DNA of 64,000 nucleotides from Heligmosomoides polygyrus polygyrus (lineage: Eukaryota > Nematoda > Chromadorea > Rhabditida > Heligmosomidae). A model generated the notes under the pieces. The model saw only the letters and a program-made list of their open reading frames with translations. It was not told the origin of the DNA and did no database searches. The position numbers and the translations under genes are program-made. Shown here piece after piece: positions 12,112 to 22,915 of the stretch. Positions within the stretch are counted from its first letter, which is position 1, and each line of letters begins with the position of its first letter. Location: NCBI GenBank assembly GCA_947396885.1, contig OX377203.1, positions 11,558,844 to 11,622,843 on the forward strand, given 5' to 3'.

Positions 12112-12254
12112 TTAGGACCCGTTTATACTTCGACGCCGAGCGAAGCGACGGCATGTGAAGTGACCAAATTGATCGAATCGATCGCGTCGCTCAATCAATA
12201 TGGCCACTATACGTGGCTTCGCGTCGCTCGGCGTCGATGTATAAACGGGGCTTA
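12112..12254. mobile_element. GC-rich palindromic MITE, different subfamily
   Basis: The left end TTAGGACCCGTTTATACTTC and the right end, reverse complement TAAGCCCCGTTTATACATCG, pair. The interior continues the pairing (gacgccgagcgaagcga / tcgcgtcgctcggcgtc) with a GATCGAATCGATCG centre. The ends resemble those of the other GC-rich MITEs here, but the interior differs. It is non-coding. Confidence 0.8.
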
Positions 12255-12478
12255 GAAGACGGCAAAAACCTAGTTCCAAACCTAATATGATATGTATATA
12301 CCGTTTTCACTTCAACTTCTCCTCACTTTTCACTTCACTTCCTCCGGGATGACCTGGCCGCTGATATCAGCATGGAACCAGTTAAGCTGATGGTCTTGAT
12401 AGAGCTGATGGTCTCATCCCGGATACGGGTGACTGCTGATCAGTCCCACGAGGTGTGGATGTTGCGTTCGATCAAACG

Positions 12479-12553
12479 GCGCCGGTGGTGTAAAGGCGTA
12501 GAGCATTCCCGCCCGGTCAGAGGGAGGTGCGGGTTCGAGTCCCGCCTGGCGCT
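12479..12553 (+). repeat. tRNA-derived SINE head with intact acceptor pairing
   Basis: GCGCCGG at the start pairs with CTGGCGC at the end. Box A reads TGGTGTAAAGG and box B GGTTCGAGTCC. The T-arm stem GCGGG/CCCGC is perfect. The D-arm and anticodon arm do not pair well and no clear anticodon can be read. It continues into 'agaagttttgatcgcaac', a tail phrase shared with 36056, 50700 and 50757. That makes it a SINE family rather than a single tRNA gene. Confidence 0.65.
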
Positions 12554-12559
12554 AGAAGT

Positions 12560-12640
12560 TTTGATCGCAACAAAACATCGTTGTGACAGCTTACTACCTC
12601 GATACCAGCCACTTGAGGCTTAAGGAAACTGATTTGATGG
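12560..12640 (+). repeat. SINE body shared with 56490-56570
   Basis: 'cctcgataccagccacttga' followed by 'ggcttaaggaaactgatttg' occurs here and, almost unchanged, at 56517-56556. The shared block abuts the tRNA-like head here. At 56.5 kb the head is missing or inverted ('gttgcgaacaaaacttc'). Confidence 0.7.
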
Positions 12641-13699
12641 TTTGAACAATTTTTTGTTCAAGGAAAAATTGGTATAACTTTCTTTGAATTTTTTTTAGCT
12701 CACCTGATGATGAGTAATAATTTTGTAAAACTTTTGTTTTTCTAGAAAAATAATAAACTACATTTTTTCTTAAAGCGCATTCAACAAGGCAACAATCATA
12801 TACTGCATTAAAAGACTGGATCGCGCCATGCACTCGAAAAGCAAGCCGCAATGTTCATTTGATTGATAGTGTAATTATTGCTTACATGCAACAGAAAAGT
12901 TAGGATATGCGTGTTTTTACAATTATTTATGTTTCACCGTTTGCAGGTTGAAACTCCGTGTGAACAGAAATTTTGCTATCAATCGGATAAAATCGCAAAG
13001 TTTCGGACGATGGCATGGCGCAATCTCAGCTTTGGCAACAGAAAATAGCCGCCTTTCTGCTTCTTAAAACAGGCTCATTGTTTTTTCACTGTCAAAAAAT
13101 AAAATTTTATAAAACTTCTAACAATGGGCTCAGTTATTGGGTAAATAAATTAGAACTTCAAAGAAGGTTATACTAAAATTTTCCTTTAGCAAAAAATTAT
13201 TCCGACATTTTTGGAGAGTCTCTAGTTTAACGTAGAAGAAGCTCATTTCAACATGGAGGAGTTTCCTTTGATTTCAACAGTCTTAGGCCAGTTTAGAAGA
13301 GTGTACAATATGACGTGAAGGTGAGCAGTTTCGCTCGATCAGACGTCGTCGATCGATTCGATCGATTTTCCCCCGAACTTACGGTTTAATATTTCACTAA
13401 GGTTAATGTGTCGACCGTCGGATAGGTTTCACAACAAAGAAATTGTACCAATCTCTAGGCCATTATCGATCGATTTTATCGATTGTTGACCGCTTGGGGT
13501 TTAAATAGAGATAGACTTCACACAAGTAATCGCATTTATTTACTTAAATTCGCGAGTTTCACATGCATAAATCATCCGATAGACTAGTTTAGAAAAGTGT
13601 CCAAATTGACATAAAAACGGTATACGTACACAGCGTCCAGAAAGCCTAGGACTACGATAAAATTATATATTTCTGTAACTTTGTCGGCAGCAATTGATC

Positions 13700-14215
13700 C
13701 AAAAATTATACTATGTATGGCATCCAGCACAGCAAAAAACGGCACTACTGTACTTTCACAACTCCACCGGTCAAGGAGAGGTCGAAAAAATTTTTTCGCC
13801 CAAACTTCGTCTAGGTGTGTTATTTGGGGTGGTGATCACGAATATGACATCCGTTTTTCGTTTTATGCTGGAGTACGGTAGGTTACGGTAGGTGCGGGTA
13901 ATCGCTGACAGCCTCAGTCACCCGTACCAACCGCAACCTACCGTACTCCAGCGTAATACCAAAAAAGGATGTCATATTCGTGATCAGCATCCCAAATAAC
14001 CCCCCCCTAGCCGAAGTTTGGGCGAAATCGGTGACCATTACCTTGGCAGCCTTAGTCACCCGCACATACCATAGCCTACCGTACTCCAGCGTAAAATGAA
14101 AAACGGATGTCATATTCGTGATCAGCACCCCACACAATCCACCTAGACGAAGTTTGGGCGAAATTTTTTTCCGACCTCTCCTCGACTCTTGGAGTTGTGA
14201 AAGTACAGTGGTGCC
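13700..14215. repeat. Three-copy repeat related to the 2720-4040 foldback
   Basis: The phrase 'aaacggatgtcatattcgtg' with flanking 'taccgtactccagcgtaa' occurs twice in one orientation (about 13935-14030 and 14075-14170) and once inverted (about 13800-13890). It is bounded by 'ttcacaactccaccggtcaa' on the left and its diverged inverse 'cgactcttggagttgtgaaa' on the right. The same family builds the 3180-3280 and 3490-3600 segments. Open frames are by-products. Confidence 0.8.
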
Positions 14216-14591
14216 CCAAAAACATTGGAGAAAGAGGATTCGGCAAAATCTGTCCCAAATGAGGGTGGAGGACGGATTCCGTGAAAGCATTTCACTTTGG
14301 GTTGTCCAGAAAGTACATGGCCATTGTCGAAGAAGAGTGGTCCAGAAAGAGGCAGTAGAAAGAAGAGGAAAGAAGAAAAGAAGAAAGAAGTTGCTTAGCT
14401 AAGCAATATTTCCCTTAAAAAATGTTCTGTGGTGTAGTAATATGGGCCGTGGTCCTACGCTTTCAGCTGAACAATAGAGACCCAAATAAAGGACCGCAGT
14501 GAGGTGCCGGAGTCGGCAGATTTCGATTCAATTGAAGCGATCGATTAATGTGATTGGCGCATTTCCAAAAACTACTGGCTTGAAAAAGTCT

Positions 14592-14752
14592 TCAGGGGCC
14601 GGATTCATCAACACTTAAACCCGTGGGTATGCGGGGTATAAGGGGTAGAGATAAGATAAGAGTCAGGAAGAGATAAGGTAAGAGTCAGAGACGCAGGCTT
14701 CATCGTGGGTACCTCTACCCCCTATACCCACGGGTTAGTCGTTGATGAATTC
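14592..14752. mobile_element. Palindromic element, about 160 bp
   Basis: 'ggattcatcaacacttaaac' then 'ccgtgggtatgcggggtata' on the left mirrors 'tacccacgggttagtcgttg' then 'atgaattc' on the right. The centre is purine-rich (gataagataagagtcagg and a near repeat). It is non-coding. The TIR architecture suggests a small DNA transposon, superfamily unassigned. Confidence 0.7.
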
Positions 14753-15239
14753 GACCCCAGGACGTCGCAGGTCCATCTCTACAGCGAACGAGAGGCAAAG
14801 AACGCGATGTTCAATAGATCGACCAGCCTGGAGCGAGCCTGAGTCTTCCGAAAAAGTCTTGAGAGAAACCAATCGTTGTTGCCTAAAACGCAACGGAAAT
14901 GTCTGCACTCAACTCAGCTTCGCACCGCGTTTGACCGCAGACCGGATTTCCTCTCCAAGAACAACACATTCGTCCTTGGACGTTGTCCTCTGGTCACCTA
15001 AATCCTGGACAGCTAAAAGGAGAGTCTTTACACATTCCTTCCCCGTTCGTTTAATTTTCGCAGATTTTCCCGAAACCTTTTTTTTCGTTGGTTTTTGTCG
15101 AGCTGAATTCCCTAGTAGAATGTTTGGATCGATTGCTGTCGATTAACATTCGGAGACATATATCAGATTGTCCGAAATGTTCTTGACGTTTTGAGTGCTT
15201 CACTTTGAACTACCATAACCTTCTCAAATCTTATCGGAT

Positions 15240-16200
15240 TTACGAAGGCTGTTTTGGCTTGCTCCTAACTGGGGAAGGTTCTACCAGTGACAAAGTTGTG
15301 AAAGTGGTTGATAAGGTGGTGGTCAGTTGGTGAGAGGTCTGGAGAATACGGCAGGTGAGACAGAACTCCACCCTTGATTCGTTCAATTTTCGAATAGTGA
15401 TCTGTGAGAGATGTGGGAGGGCGTCGTCGTGCGAAAGTATCGGGCCTCTTCTGTTGACCATTCCTGGCTGAAGTCGACGCAATTTTCGGTGCATTTCGTC
15501 GACTTCTTTGCAGTAGAACTCTGCTGTGATCGTCTGGCCTGGTGCCAAAAAGTTGTAATGCACTACACCAGCCGTCGACCGCCACACAGACTGACCATTA
15601 CCTTTTTTGACGGAGGTTCGTCTTTTGAAAATGCCTAGAGGGTTCGTCGGCGTCCAAGCACTGTCCGGAACGTTTCCTGATATCATACAGAATTCATTTT
15701 TCATCACAAGTGATCACTCGATCCACAAACGGGTCAGTTTTGTTGCGTAAAAGTAGAGAAGAATAAATCTCGAACGGGACAATTTTTGCCGCCCACTAAA
15801 CTCGAGGGAGACCCACTTCTCCAGCTTCTTAACCTTTCCAAGGCGTCTCAAAACATCCTCAAGAGTAGTTTTACTGACGTCCAGCTCTTCCGCGACCCCG
15901 CTAACTGTTTGAGATGGTTCAGCTCCACCCATTTCTTCAACTCATTCGTCATCCACGATTGCTCTGGGTCGGCCCTTACGCGGGGTCATCTGCGAGGCTG
16001 AAATCTCCGGTCCGAAGTTCACTGAACCACTGGCACCCAGTCTCCAACACGATTAGGACCCATACTTGACGGATTTGTCGAGCTGTCTCGGCTGCGGATT
16101 GTCCCAATCTGAAGTTGAAATAAAATACCGTTCGGAATTGCTCCCTCGACATACTTCAACAAGGCCTTCAAAAACAGAAATATGAAGCAACGTTGAATCA
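15240..16200 (-). pseudogene. Mariner transposase pseudogene, minus strand
   Basis: Read on the minus strand from about 16200, a decayed N-terminal helix-turn-helix segment comes first. A second HTH-like segment (SQTVSGVAEELDVSKTTL, start near 15930) follows, leading into KKLEKWVSLE, the counterpart of the mariner WVPHEL linker. Further on, a GVVHYNFLAPGQTITAE block and HDDALPH then SPDLSPTDHH give the later catalytic aspartates. The pieces lie in several frames with stops and it cannot produce a full enzyme. It belongs to the same broad lineage as the better-preserved copy at 46781-47816. Confidence 0.85.
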
Positions 16201-16218
16201 TAAATGATTTTGTCAGAT

Positions 16219-16500
16219 AAGGTATAAAGGATAAAGGACGGCGTTACTCAATTCCTTTTGAGGTGCGCCACGCATTCTACTTCGTGGAGGCGATTTGAAT
16301 GGGTATTTGGCCATACAATGACTTGCGGTTGCCAGCCGATGAACAAGTCAGCGCTTTATCCTTCCCGGACAAGTCTGGTACCAATTCACAGACCCCGGAG
16401 GGATGGAAGGCTTCGTTGGCCTGGGCGGGAAATCCGAACCAGAAACCTGGTTTCGGGAGCGGGCGACAGTCGGCACCTCCTCCGACTGCGCTACATGCGG
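16219..16500 (-). mobile_element. tRNA-derived SINE inserted in mariner
   Basis: The element is flanked by the 11-bp direct repeat TTTGTCAGATA (16208-16219 and 16501-16511, overlapping the element edge by a base). On the minus strand it starts with a tRNA-like head: box A GTAGCGCAGTCGG and a box B-like GGTTCGGATTTCC. It continues through a body with 'ccttccatccctccggggtc' and ends in a CTTTATC-type tail (plus strand 'ataaaggataaagg'). Another copy with its own target duplication lies at 55997-56288. Mobilisation by a resident LINE is inferred. Confidence 0.88.
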
Positions 16501-16639
16501 TTTGTCAGATAGAGGGAAAAATTCTGTACAGAAAATAGTAGTAATGCGCAATTCAAGTTGAGTTTTCGGTTAATATCAGACGAGTGAAAAATGGCAACAC
16601 AAAACACCGAGAACTTTCCGGACAACCTAATAAATTTAG

Positions 16640-17639
16640 GGTGGCCTTATACTTTCTGGACGCAGTGCATACATAGTTCATTCGATAAGAACGTAATAGT
16701 CTCAAAGAAAATAAAATCTTTAAATTAAAAGCTAAAGTTAAAAGATAAATTGATAGCATTAAAGAAGTAAAAGTACAAATACAATAAATATAATCATAGA
16801 AATTTCTATGCATTTTCCTAACATAAGTGCCATGGTGTCGTAGTTAGATCTCGGTAGGGAACTCTAAAAACAGGAACCAGAGACCGTCGTCTGTCTCGCC
16901 AGGCCATTTAAGGAGAAGAAAACAGGTTGTGAAAGTGTCCGCTACATTGTCAGGACTTCTGATGAATTAGGACGCACTGCGTTCATTTGACTTCCAGTAA
17001 AAAGAGAATTGGGCACCTCCGCTGGAGGTGGGAAACAGGTTTTCCTAAACGGTAAATCATCAAGTTATAGGGTCATGACGCGATGCATGATGATGAAACC
17101 TACGGAGTATCTGTTCCTATGTCTAGTACATATTCAGTGCATATTTTATTATGAGATAGCATACAATAAAGGGGAGATAAAAAGGGAAACGGCAGACGAG
17201 CGCTTTCAGGGCAGCTGGCGGCAGACGACCTCCCGGCCCGGGTGACGTAGACGTGACTCACGTAGGAGGGCATCGCTATGAGTACCAGGGCCAGGGCCAA
17301 GCGTGGGGTTCGATTTTTGCTGAAAATTTACGACCCCGCCCTCCGAAGCGGGATTCGTACGACCCCCTCCCTCCTTCTTCCACTGTTTTATTCCTTGTAT
17401 ATCTTGATTTCTTCAAGGTTTTATGTGCATTTTGAACTCTTTAATAGGTTCTTATTTTCAGGAGCGGCTTCGACACAATAGAACAATGAAAAGAGATCAC
17501 TGAACATTAATACTTTGATGGCACAATAAAGCTGAATACTATTTTTCGACACTTTAAAATAAAGGTTTTCTGGTAGCAGTCTTCCAATCATCACTGTTTA
17601 ATTTGTGCAGGTGTTTTTTTTCAGGACATCATGGACACG
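16640..17639. other. No recognisable gene
   Basis: AT-rich with a few short open frames and no known domain. Nothing repeated within the window was noticed. Confidence 0.4.
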
Positions 17640-18333
17640 ACACATTTTTCTACCTGAAGGAGCGACGTCTGCATCTGAAATTGTGCTCTGAAATGGTATT
17701 ATATAAAATTCTGAGTGTTACCTTCTGATGACGAATTAAGTGCTTCTCCTGGATTTTTTTTGAAGCGCTCATCGAATCGATTACGGAGCTGCAAACGAAT
17801 GGTTGACGATGGAATTCCCATGGAAATAATGTTCTGCCATCCTAAGGAAACATCATAAAAAATCAAAACGAAGCCTACAAAAATCCAAGCCCTGTGCATC
17901 GTCCAACAAAAAAAACAAGCTTTTCCGCAATGATGACGGAGCTGCAATGACGATATTTAGAATGGATCGTATAGAAAATCCTCGTTTTTATGAAAAAATT
18001 ATTTTTCTAAATATTGACACACTAATCACATGGAATATGTTACTTTTAGAACATGCCATTTAAAACATAGAACACACATCTACTAAAGCTTCATGAATTT
18101 TCCAGAAGCCCCAAAAATCTCTGGCTACTGCGTTCTCTGACATTATCGATCGCAATTGAAATAGGACTCCTCGCTGGAAAATATTTTCTGCCTTCTGAAG
18201 GAAAGGACGACAGAGAGTGGAATTGTGCCGTATAGAAATGTGCTTAAAATACAGCAAAAACTAAGCTTCTCCGCTGCGATGAAGATATGATGAGGATGGA
18301 TCGCATACAAAATTATCATTTTTCATGAAAATA
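17640..18333. repeat. Imperfect tandem pair, about 350-bp unit
   Basis: 'aagcttttccgcaatgatga' followed by 'atggatcgtatagaaaatcc' near 17918-17975 recurs in changed form near 18262-18315 ('aagcttctccgctgcgatga', 'atggatcgcatacaaaatta'). 'ttctgccatcctaaggaaac' recurs as 'ttctgccttctgaaggaaa'. The second unit runs up to the TA target of the mariner at 18334. Confidence 0.55.
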
Positions 18334-18478
18334 TTAGGTTGGCAACTAATTTCGTAGACTCTCAAGAATCTTCAGCAAAACTCTTTATTAACAAATAACT
18401 AATGACAATCTTTAATTAAAATAAGATTCCCCAGAACGCAGAAGTGCTTCTCATATATCAGCTCCTTAAAAGCACAAT

Positions 18479-18522
18479 AACTCTATGGCCGTGGTCTATC
18501 CCACGGCCATAGAGTTATTGTG
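18479..18522. repeat. Perfect 19-bp-arm hairpin inside the mariner
   Basis: 'aataactctatggccgtgg', a 6-base loop 'tctatc', then the exact reverse complement 'ccacggccatagagttatt'. It lies in the left arm of the 18334-19242 element and has no counterpart in the right arm, so it arose after the large inversion or was lost from the other side. Confidence 0.8.
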
Positions 18523-18796
18523 CCAAGAATCTTTGAAGGTGCATTTTGACCCGGTCCACATTATTAAATCGTCTTCCAACCAAGAAGTACTGCACCGAAC
18601 TAAAAATGTGGAAGTCACTCGGCGCAAGGTCTGTGCTGTATGGTGGATGAGTTTGACGCTTCCAGTCAAGGTCTTCTATTTTTTGAGGCGTCCGGTTAGC
18701 TACGTTCCCTCCGTTTGGTGGTGTCAAGAAGGTACTATCTTCTGGGAGCTCATCAAGAACGGTTCCAGCATTAATGCTGTAATCTACTCTTCTCAA
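18515..18796 (-). pseudogene. Mariner transposase C-terminal fragment, minus arm
   Basis: On the minus strand QKIEDLDWKRQTHPPYSTDL then APSDFHIFSSVQYFLVG is a typical mariner C-terminal third with the last catalytic aspartate (SDF). It ends with a stop after HLQRFLAQ, close to where such proteins end. The part upstream of QKIEDL is not transposase-like. It is the mirror of the plus-strand fragment in the right arm. Confidence 0.85.
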
Positions 18797-18829
18797 CCTG
18801 GCCGCACGCAGGCTGAACTCCGCTGGAAT

Positions 18830-19114
18830 CGGTTCAGACAGATTTTCAGGAGCGGAATTATTTATCAGCAGGATAACGCCAAATCACACGTCACGAATCG
18901 GGAGCTTCAAAAAATCGAAGACCTTAGCTGGGAGCGTCTAACTCACCCACCATACAGCACAGGCCGTGCGCCAAATGATAGCACCTTTACAGCCCGCTGC
19001 AGCACTTCTTGGTTGGAGGACGACTTACTAATGTGGACCATGTCAAAATGCACCTCCAAGGATTCTTGGCTGCAAAAGAACAAGAATTCTACAGCTGTGG
19101 GAAGGGCCAGGTAG
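18830..19114 (+). pseudogene. Mariner transposase C-terminal fragment, plus arm
   Basis: IIYQQDNAKSHV carries the second catalytic aspartate, and LQKIEDLSWERLTHPPYS leads to a degraded third site (RAPNDSTF, shifted relative to the usual APSDFHIF). The frame then slips into an unrelated reading. It is more degraded after the HPPYS block than the minus arm, but reaches further upstream. Neither arm can encode an enzyme. Confidence 0.82.
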
Positions 19115-19539
19115 CCGATAAATGGGAAGCAGTTCCGCGTTCCAACAGATCTTACTTTGGTTGAAAACTGTTATTTGTTATTTGTTTATGAACACTTTTG
19201 TTGAAGGCGCTTGAGAGTCCACGAAATTAGTTGCCAACCTAATATTATATTTTAGCCGAAGCATATCACCCATACGGAAAAGATCCAGCCACAAGAATTT
19301 CGAGGTCCTGATTAATTCACTGTGAAAAAATCGTGATTTTATGGATAGAACAGAATCTGGTTGAATCGATCTCTGGTCGACTTTGCACAAACGTCATCGG
19401 AGCATAAAATAACGTTCACAAAAAGGTTCATAATTCGGTGAATTTTTCGAATTTTGATTTTTTTTAGCTTTTCATAAAGAAGATAAAACGCCTTTTCTCA
19501 ACGTGTAAAAATCGTTATCCAAAAAAGCAGTCGTCACGC

Positions 19540-20060
19540 GTGGCGGTTGGTTCGATTTTTGAGCAAAAAAAAATTGAGGTGGCTTCACAAAAGTATTCAT
19601 AACTCGAACAATTCATAGTTTGGGGTGCGAGAGCCTCAGATAGGAAGGCACCACTGGTGTTCGTCGATGCTGGAGTGAAGACCATTAAGTAAACACGCCT
19701 GAAATCGGTACTGAAAAAATTTTCGAGGCCATGGTTCATTTCTCACTTCGGCGACAAGCCAGTGCTTTCAGCAAGAGTCGGTTACTGCACAAAGTCGAGT
19801 ATCGTCCAGCAGTGGTATCAACACGAAGTTCCAGATTTCATCGCCCACGAAGAATGGCAATCAAATTCACCACGTCTGAGTTTATTTGACTTTTTGGTCT
19901 GGTCAGTTTTAGTGCACAAGATCTCAGCTACAAGATACAACAACTTGGATTCCCTCGAAGCTGCCTCCTACGAAAGCGTGTAATGATCTCGATGAGCACT
20001 ATCTGCACGCCACCAGCGGCGCCTTCGTGACTCATCTGCGAAGCTGGATACGAGCAGGAG
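19540..20060 (+). pseudogene. Tc1/mariner-superfamily transposase relic, different lineage
   Basis: Read on the plus strand in pieces: IVWGARASDRKAPLVFVDAG, then QQWYQHEVPDFIAHEEWQSN, SPRLSLFDFLVWSVLVHK, NNLDSLEAAS and finally LRSWIRAGGVHLE. This is the catalytic C-terminal half of a Tc1/mariner-type transposase. The family I recall has SPDLNPLDY in place of SPRLSLFDF, so the expected last acidic site is partly altered. Stops and a frameshift (near 19690 and 19981) interrupt it. No TIRs were identified. Confidence 0.75.
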
Positions 20061-22915
20061 GAGTGCACCTTGAATGGTGATTGCAATTTCTGATAGCTAA
20101 AAACCTTAATAAAGATTGTGAAGTGTTTTTCTCCGTTTTGAATAGTTCGTGGTACTATGGCACGTCAAATGTTTAAGGCCCATAATTAAAGCGCGGCCTG
20201 TACCTTAACCTGCCATAAGAAGGCAGAAATTCCTTAACAAATGAGTCCTCCGATGTGACTGTCATACAGTACATGTGCCTTCTGGTTTTCGAACAACCGA
20301 GCCGTTTCAAGAGGAAAAGGCAGTGCCAGATTGAAACACCAGGTTCTTTCTTTGCATGAACGGAGTCAGCGTCCAACTTGTAAGAGTTAGAGAATGTGGA
20401 TAAAGGGTGTCTCTGACGATAAATCACAACATGCAAAAACACCAGCATCGATGGGAACAAACTCCTGCAAAGCGAGAACACTACCACTGCGCCGTCACCG
20501 CAACTGATTCGTATTAATGGCTATGCTGATACGCAACGCCCCGCCCATTGCTTCATCAGCGCAGGCGACGCACAGTTATCATCTCGGTATTTCACATGCC
20601 GGTACTCGCTGAGGTGATCCATTTGGCAAAATTGGTCTGCATAATTGTAATCAGCGCCTCAAGCTCTTTTGCATGGCACAGATCCCGTCCCTGTCGGTAA
20701 GCTCCATGGGAATCTGGATGCATTCGCTGGCTGGAGTCCTGCTCCGTTCTGATATTAATTGGATTATAAGAAATTGAAAAAATACGAAATTGCAGTGCAT
20801 AATGATTCTAAAATTTTACTTTGCTGATCAGCGTTGTTGACCATATTTGTGCGGATTGCTTCGTTTTTGTGTTTCTGGATTGCTGATTGTGATTTTACCC
20901 TGTTTTTTTATGAGCGCACTCAAGATGCAATTATAAATAAATAAGCGTGTGATGTATCCTTTTTCAGAAAGTTGCAACTGTGTAGTTAACTAAATTTGGA
21001 TAAAGTGGTTCTAAGGCAAATCATCAATCTTTATTCAAAAGCTTTTATGTGAAGAGCAGGAGACACTGCCAAGCTTAGATGCAAGTTGGTTCAGCGTGTG
21101 GTTTCCTGAAGAGAATAGACGCGAAGAACTGATCAGCGCATAAGGCAGTGCTGATACTCCTACCTGTAGAGACATATAAGCTTCACGTGGGTGTGATCGG
21201 CAAACGCGGGGTAGCGATAGTTGTGCGCCGAACATCCAAAAGTCGTTTCACCTAACTTCCACAAGGTTCTCTTGATCTGTAATGGGAGGTTACGTTTTCA
21301 GAGTGCCTTTGTTGTTTTGACTGTCAACAGAGCACCTGTTCTCTAGGCAATCCATTGAGAAGGGTGGTCACATCACCTCCTCCGATGCCAATTGTGTCCT
21401 TATGCCTAAGCAATTATTTAAAAATTGAAGTGACACGTTCACCAAACATGAAAGGACGAGTCTCAAATGTGTATGCGTAGCCGATACAGAGACATGGCAA
21501 GCCAACAAAGAGCTCCAGCAGAGGAATCATGAAAGCTTATCTTTGAATCTGTTATCTCTGAATATGTACAAGAAATCTGCACGGTACATCGAAAGTTGTT
21601 CTACACTGAATTCTTGAAGCCTTGGAAATGTGGGCGCTCAGGTAAATAGAAGCGCAAGTGAGATGCCCGCAAATGGACCAATATCTCAAAGTTTTGTGGC
21701 GTTGTTGCTGAGAGCAGAGGTGTGATATTATGTGATTAGGCTGCTAAAGATACTCTGCAAGTAAACCGCATTCATTTGAGAGGAGGTGAAAACTGAGTGG
21801 GATAATAACTTACAGAACATTGGAATATCTGCAGTACTTTGTTGAATTCAAAAATCTTTGCGGCTCAATGGGATTCTTCAGCTCGAACTCATTGGCAGCT
21901 ATAGCTTCACCAACTATATCGCAATCCAAGGTCTGTAATCTTTCTTCCTCTCTTTATTACATTAACATGTCTCGAAATTGCTTACCAGATACCATGAGAG
22001 ATTTTCGTGGTAACTTTCATACATGCCAAGTTGCCAATCTCCTCCGCTTCCATGGCAGTTGACTAAATGGAATAAGACCACTAAAGATATTGCTTTGCTC
22101 AAGTAACTCGAAGAATGCAGCACTCATTATTTAGCAGTGGTTGTTATGATCTAGTCGTAAACTAATGTGTCAGCCTTTTTGTCTTGAAACACTGTAATTT
22201 CAGTCGTGTCACGTACTTCGCTCCAACGAGACGAAATGTGTCATAGAGAGGATCGACACCTGAATAATTTCGAAAAACTGTTTAGGTAAAATACGCGATG
22301 AACCGAGTACTTTAGGTCAGACTTACGACGAAACGAATCATCTTGGGATTAACGGGTGATGCTGGCCGGCGCAGCCGTTATATGCTGAACTTAACTTTGG
22401 CATGTCAGGATCAAGAGTTTTTGGGCTGCACTTTTTTGCTGAACTTTGCCGCCCTTTGTGTATGATCCAAAATTAAATGTATGTTTCTCATCTCTGATAG
22501 CCATAGCCATGCCTGAATGCACTTTTGAAAACAAGGCTCAATACATTCACCCCATCGGGAATATACCGTAGTGGGGTAACATTTGATAGCAGTTCAAGTG
22601 AAATATCTGATTTTACGATTATCGCTTAGCAAAACCATTAACAATTGCAAATTTTTATAGTTTAATAAATAAATAATGTTTAATAAATAAGTAAATAGTC
22701 GATAGCAAAGTCCCGGATACATCGTACGCTAATACTTTATCTCCGCCAATCGTCTACAATATTCGATAGCACAGGAGTGTCGCAACGGCCGGCCTCGGGC
22801 ACGGGAGCATGGAGCACAGCACATGTAGGACAATTCACCGGAGTCGGTGGAGTCGTCCGTGGAAGAGAGGAAGAAGACGGTGATCACCTCTTGACGGTTG
22901 GATCCTTGGCGACTT
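20061..22915. other. No recognisable gene, about 2.85 kb
   Basis: Short open frames only, none with a known domain. An 'ataaataaataag' run near 20932 could be the tail of an old jockey/CR1-type insertion, and AAATAA-type runs occur near 22650-22700. Host exons cannot be ruled in or out by eye. Confidence 0.4.

Larger units (their letters stand above)
12290..13635. repeat. AT-rich foldback element, copy B, with insertions
   Basis: Outer pieces 'gtatataccgttttcactt' near 12292 and 'ataaaaacggtatacgtac' near 13612 mirror each other and match copy A at 7338-8272. Inner arms around 12640-12960 and 12940-13290 are inverted copies holding 'aattttttgttcaagg' and 'gctatcaatcggataaaatc'. A tRNA-derived SINE interrupts the left arm (12479 onward) and an ATCGATCGAT-rich block interrupts the right arm (13345-13500). 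Confidence 0.7.
15163..16630 (-). mobile_element. Mariner element interrupted by a SINE
   Basis: The left end TCAGATTGTCCGAAATGTTC and the right end, reverse complement TTAGGTTGTCCGGAAAGTTC, match and are both flanked by TA. Subtracting the 0.29-kb SINE at 16219-16500 leaves about 1.18 kb, the normal mariner length. The transposase relic is on the minus strand. The SINE is therefore younger than the mariner. Confidence 0.88.
18334..19242. mobile_element. Mariner element rearranged into an inverted duplication
   Basis: Both ends read TTAGGTTGGCAACTAATTTC towards the centre and are flanked by TA. Inside, the left half carries the C-terminal end of a mariner transposase on the minus strand and the right half carries the same part on the plus strand. 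The whole 0.91-kb element is thus two inverted copies of one mariner end meeting near 18790. It lacks the transposase N-terminus and the first catalytic block. Both arms have diverged from each other by many substitutions. Confidence 0.88.

Noticed and set aside
12479..12553. Functional tRNA gene
   Set aside because: The anticodon arm cannot be formed and the flanking sequence is shared with other dispersed copies, so a SINE is the better reading.
21820..22062. Possible host exon (80 codons, plus strand)
   Set aside because: No domain, no convincing splice context, and composition like its flanks.
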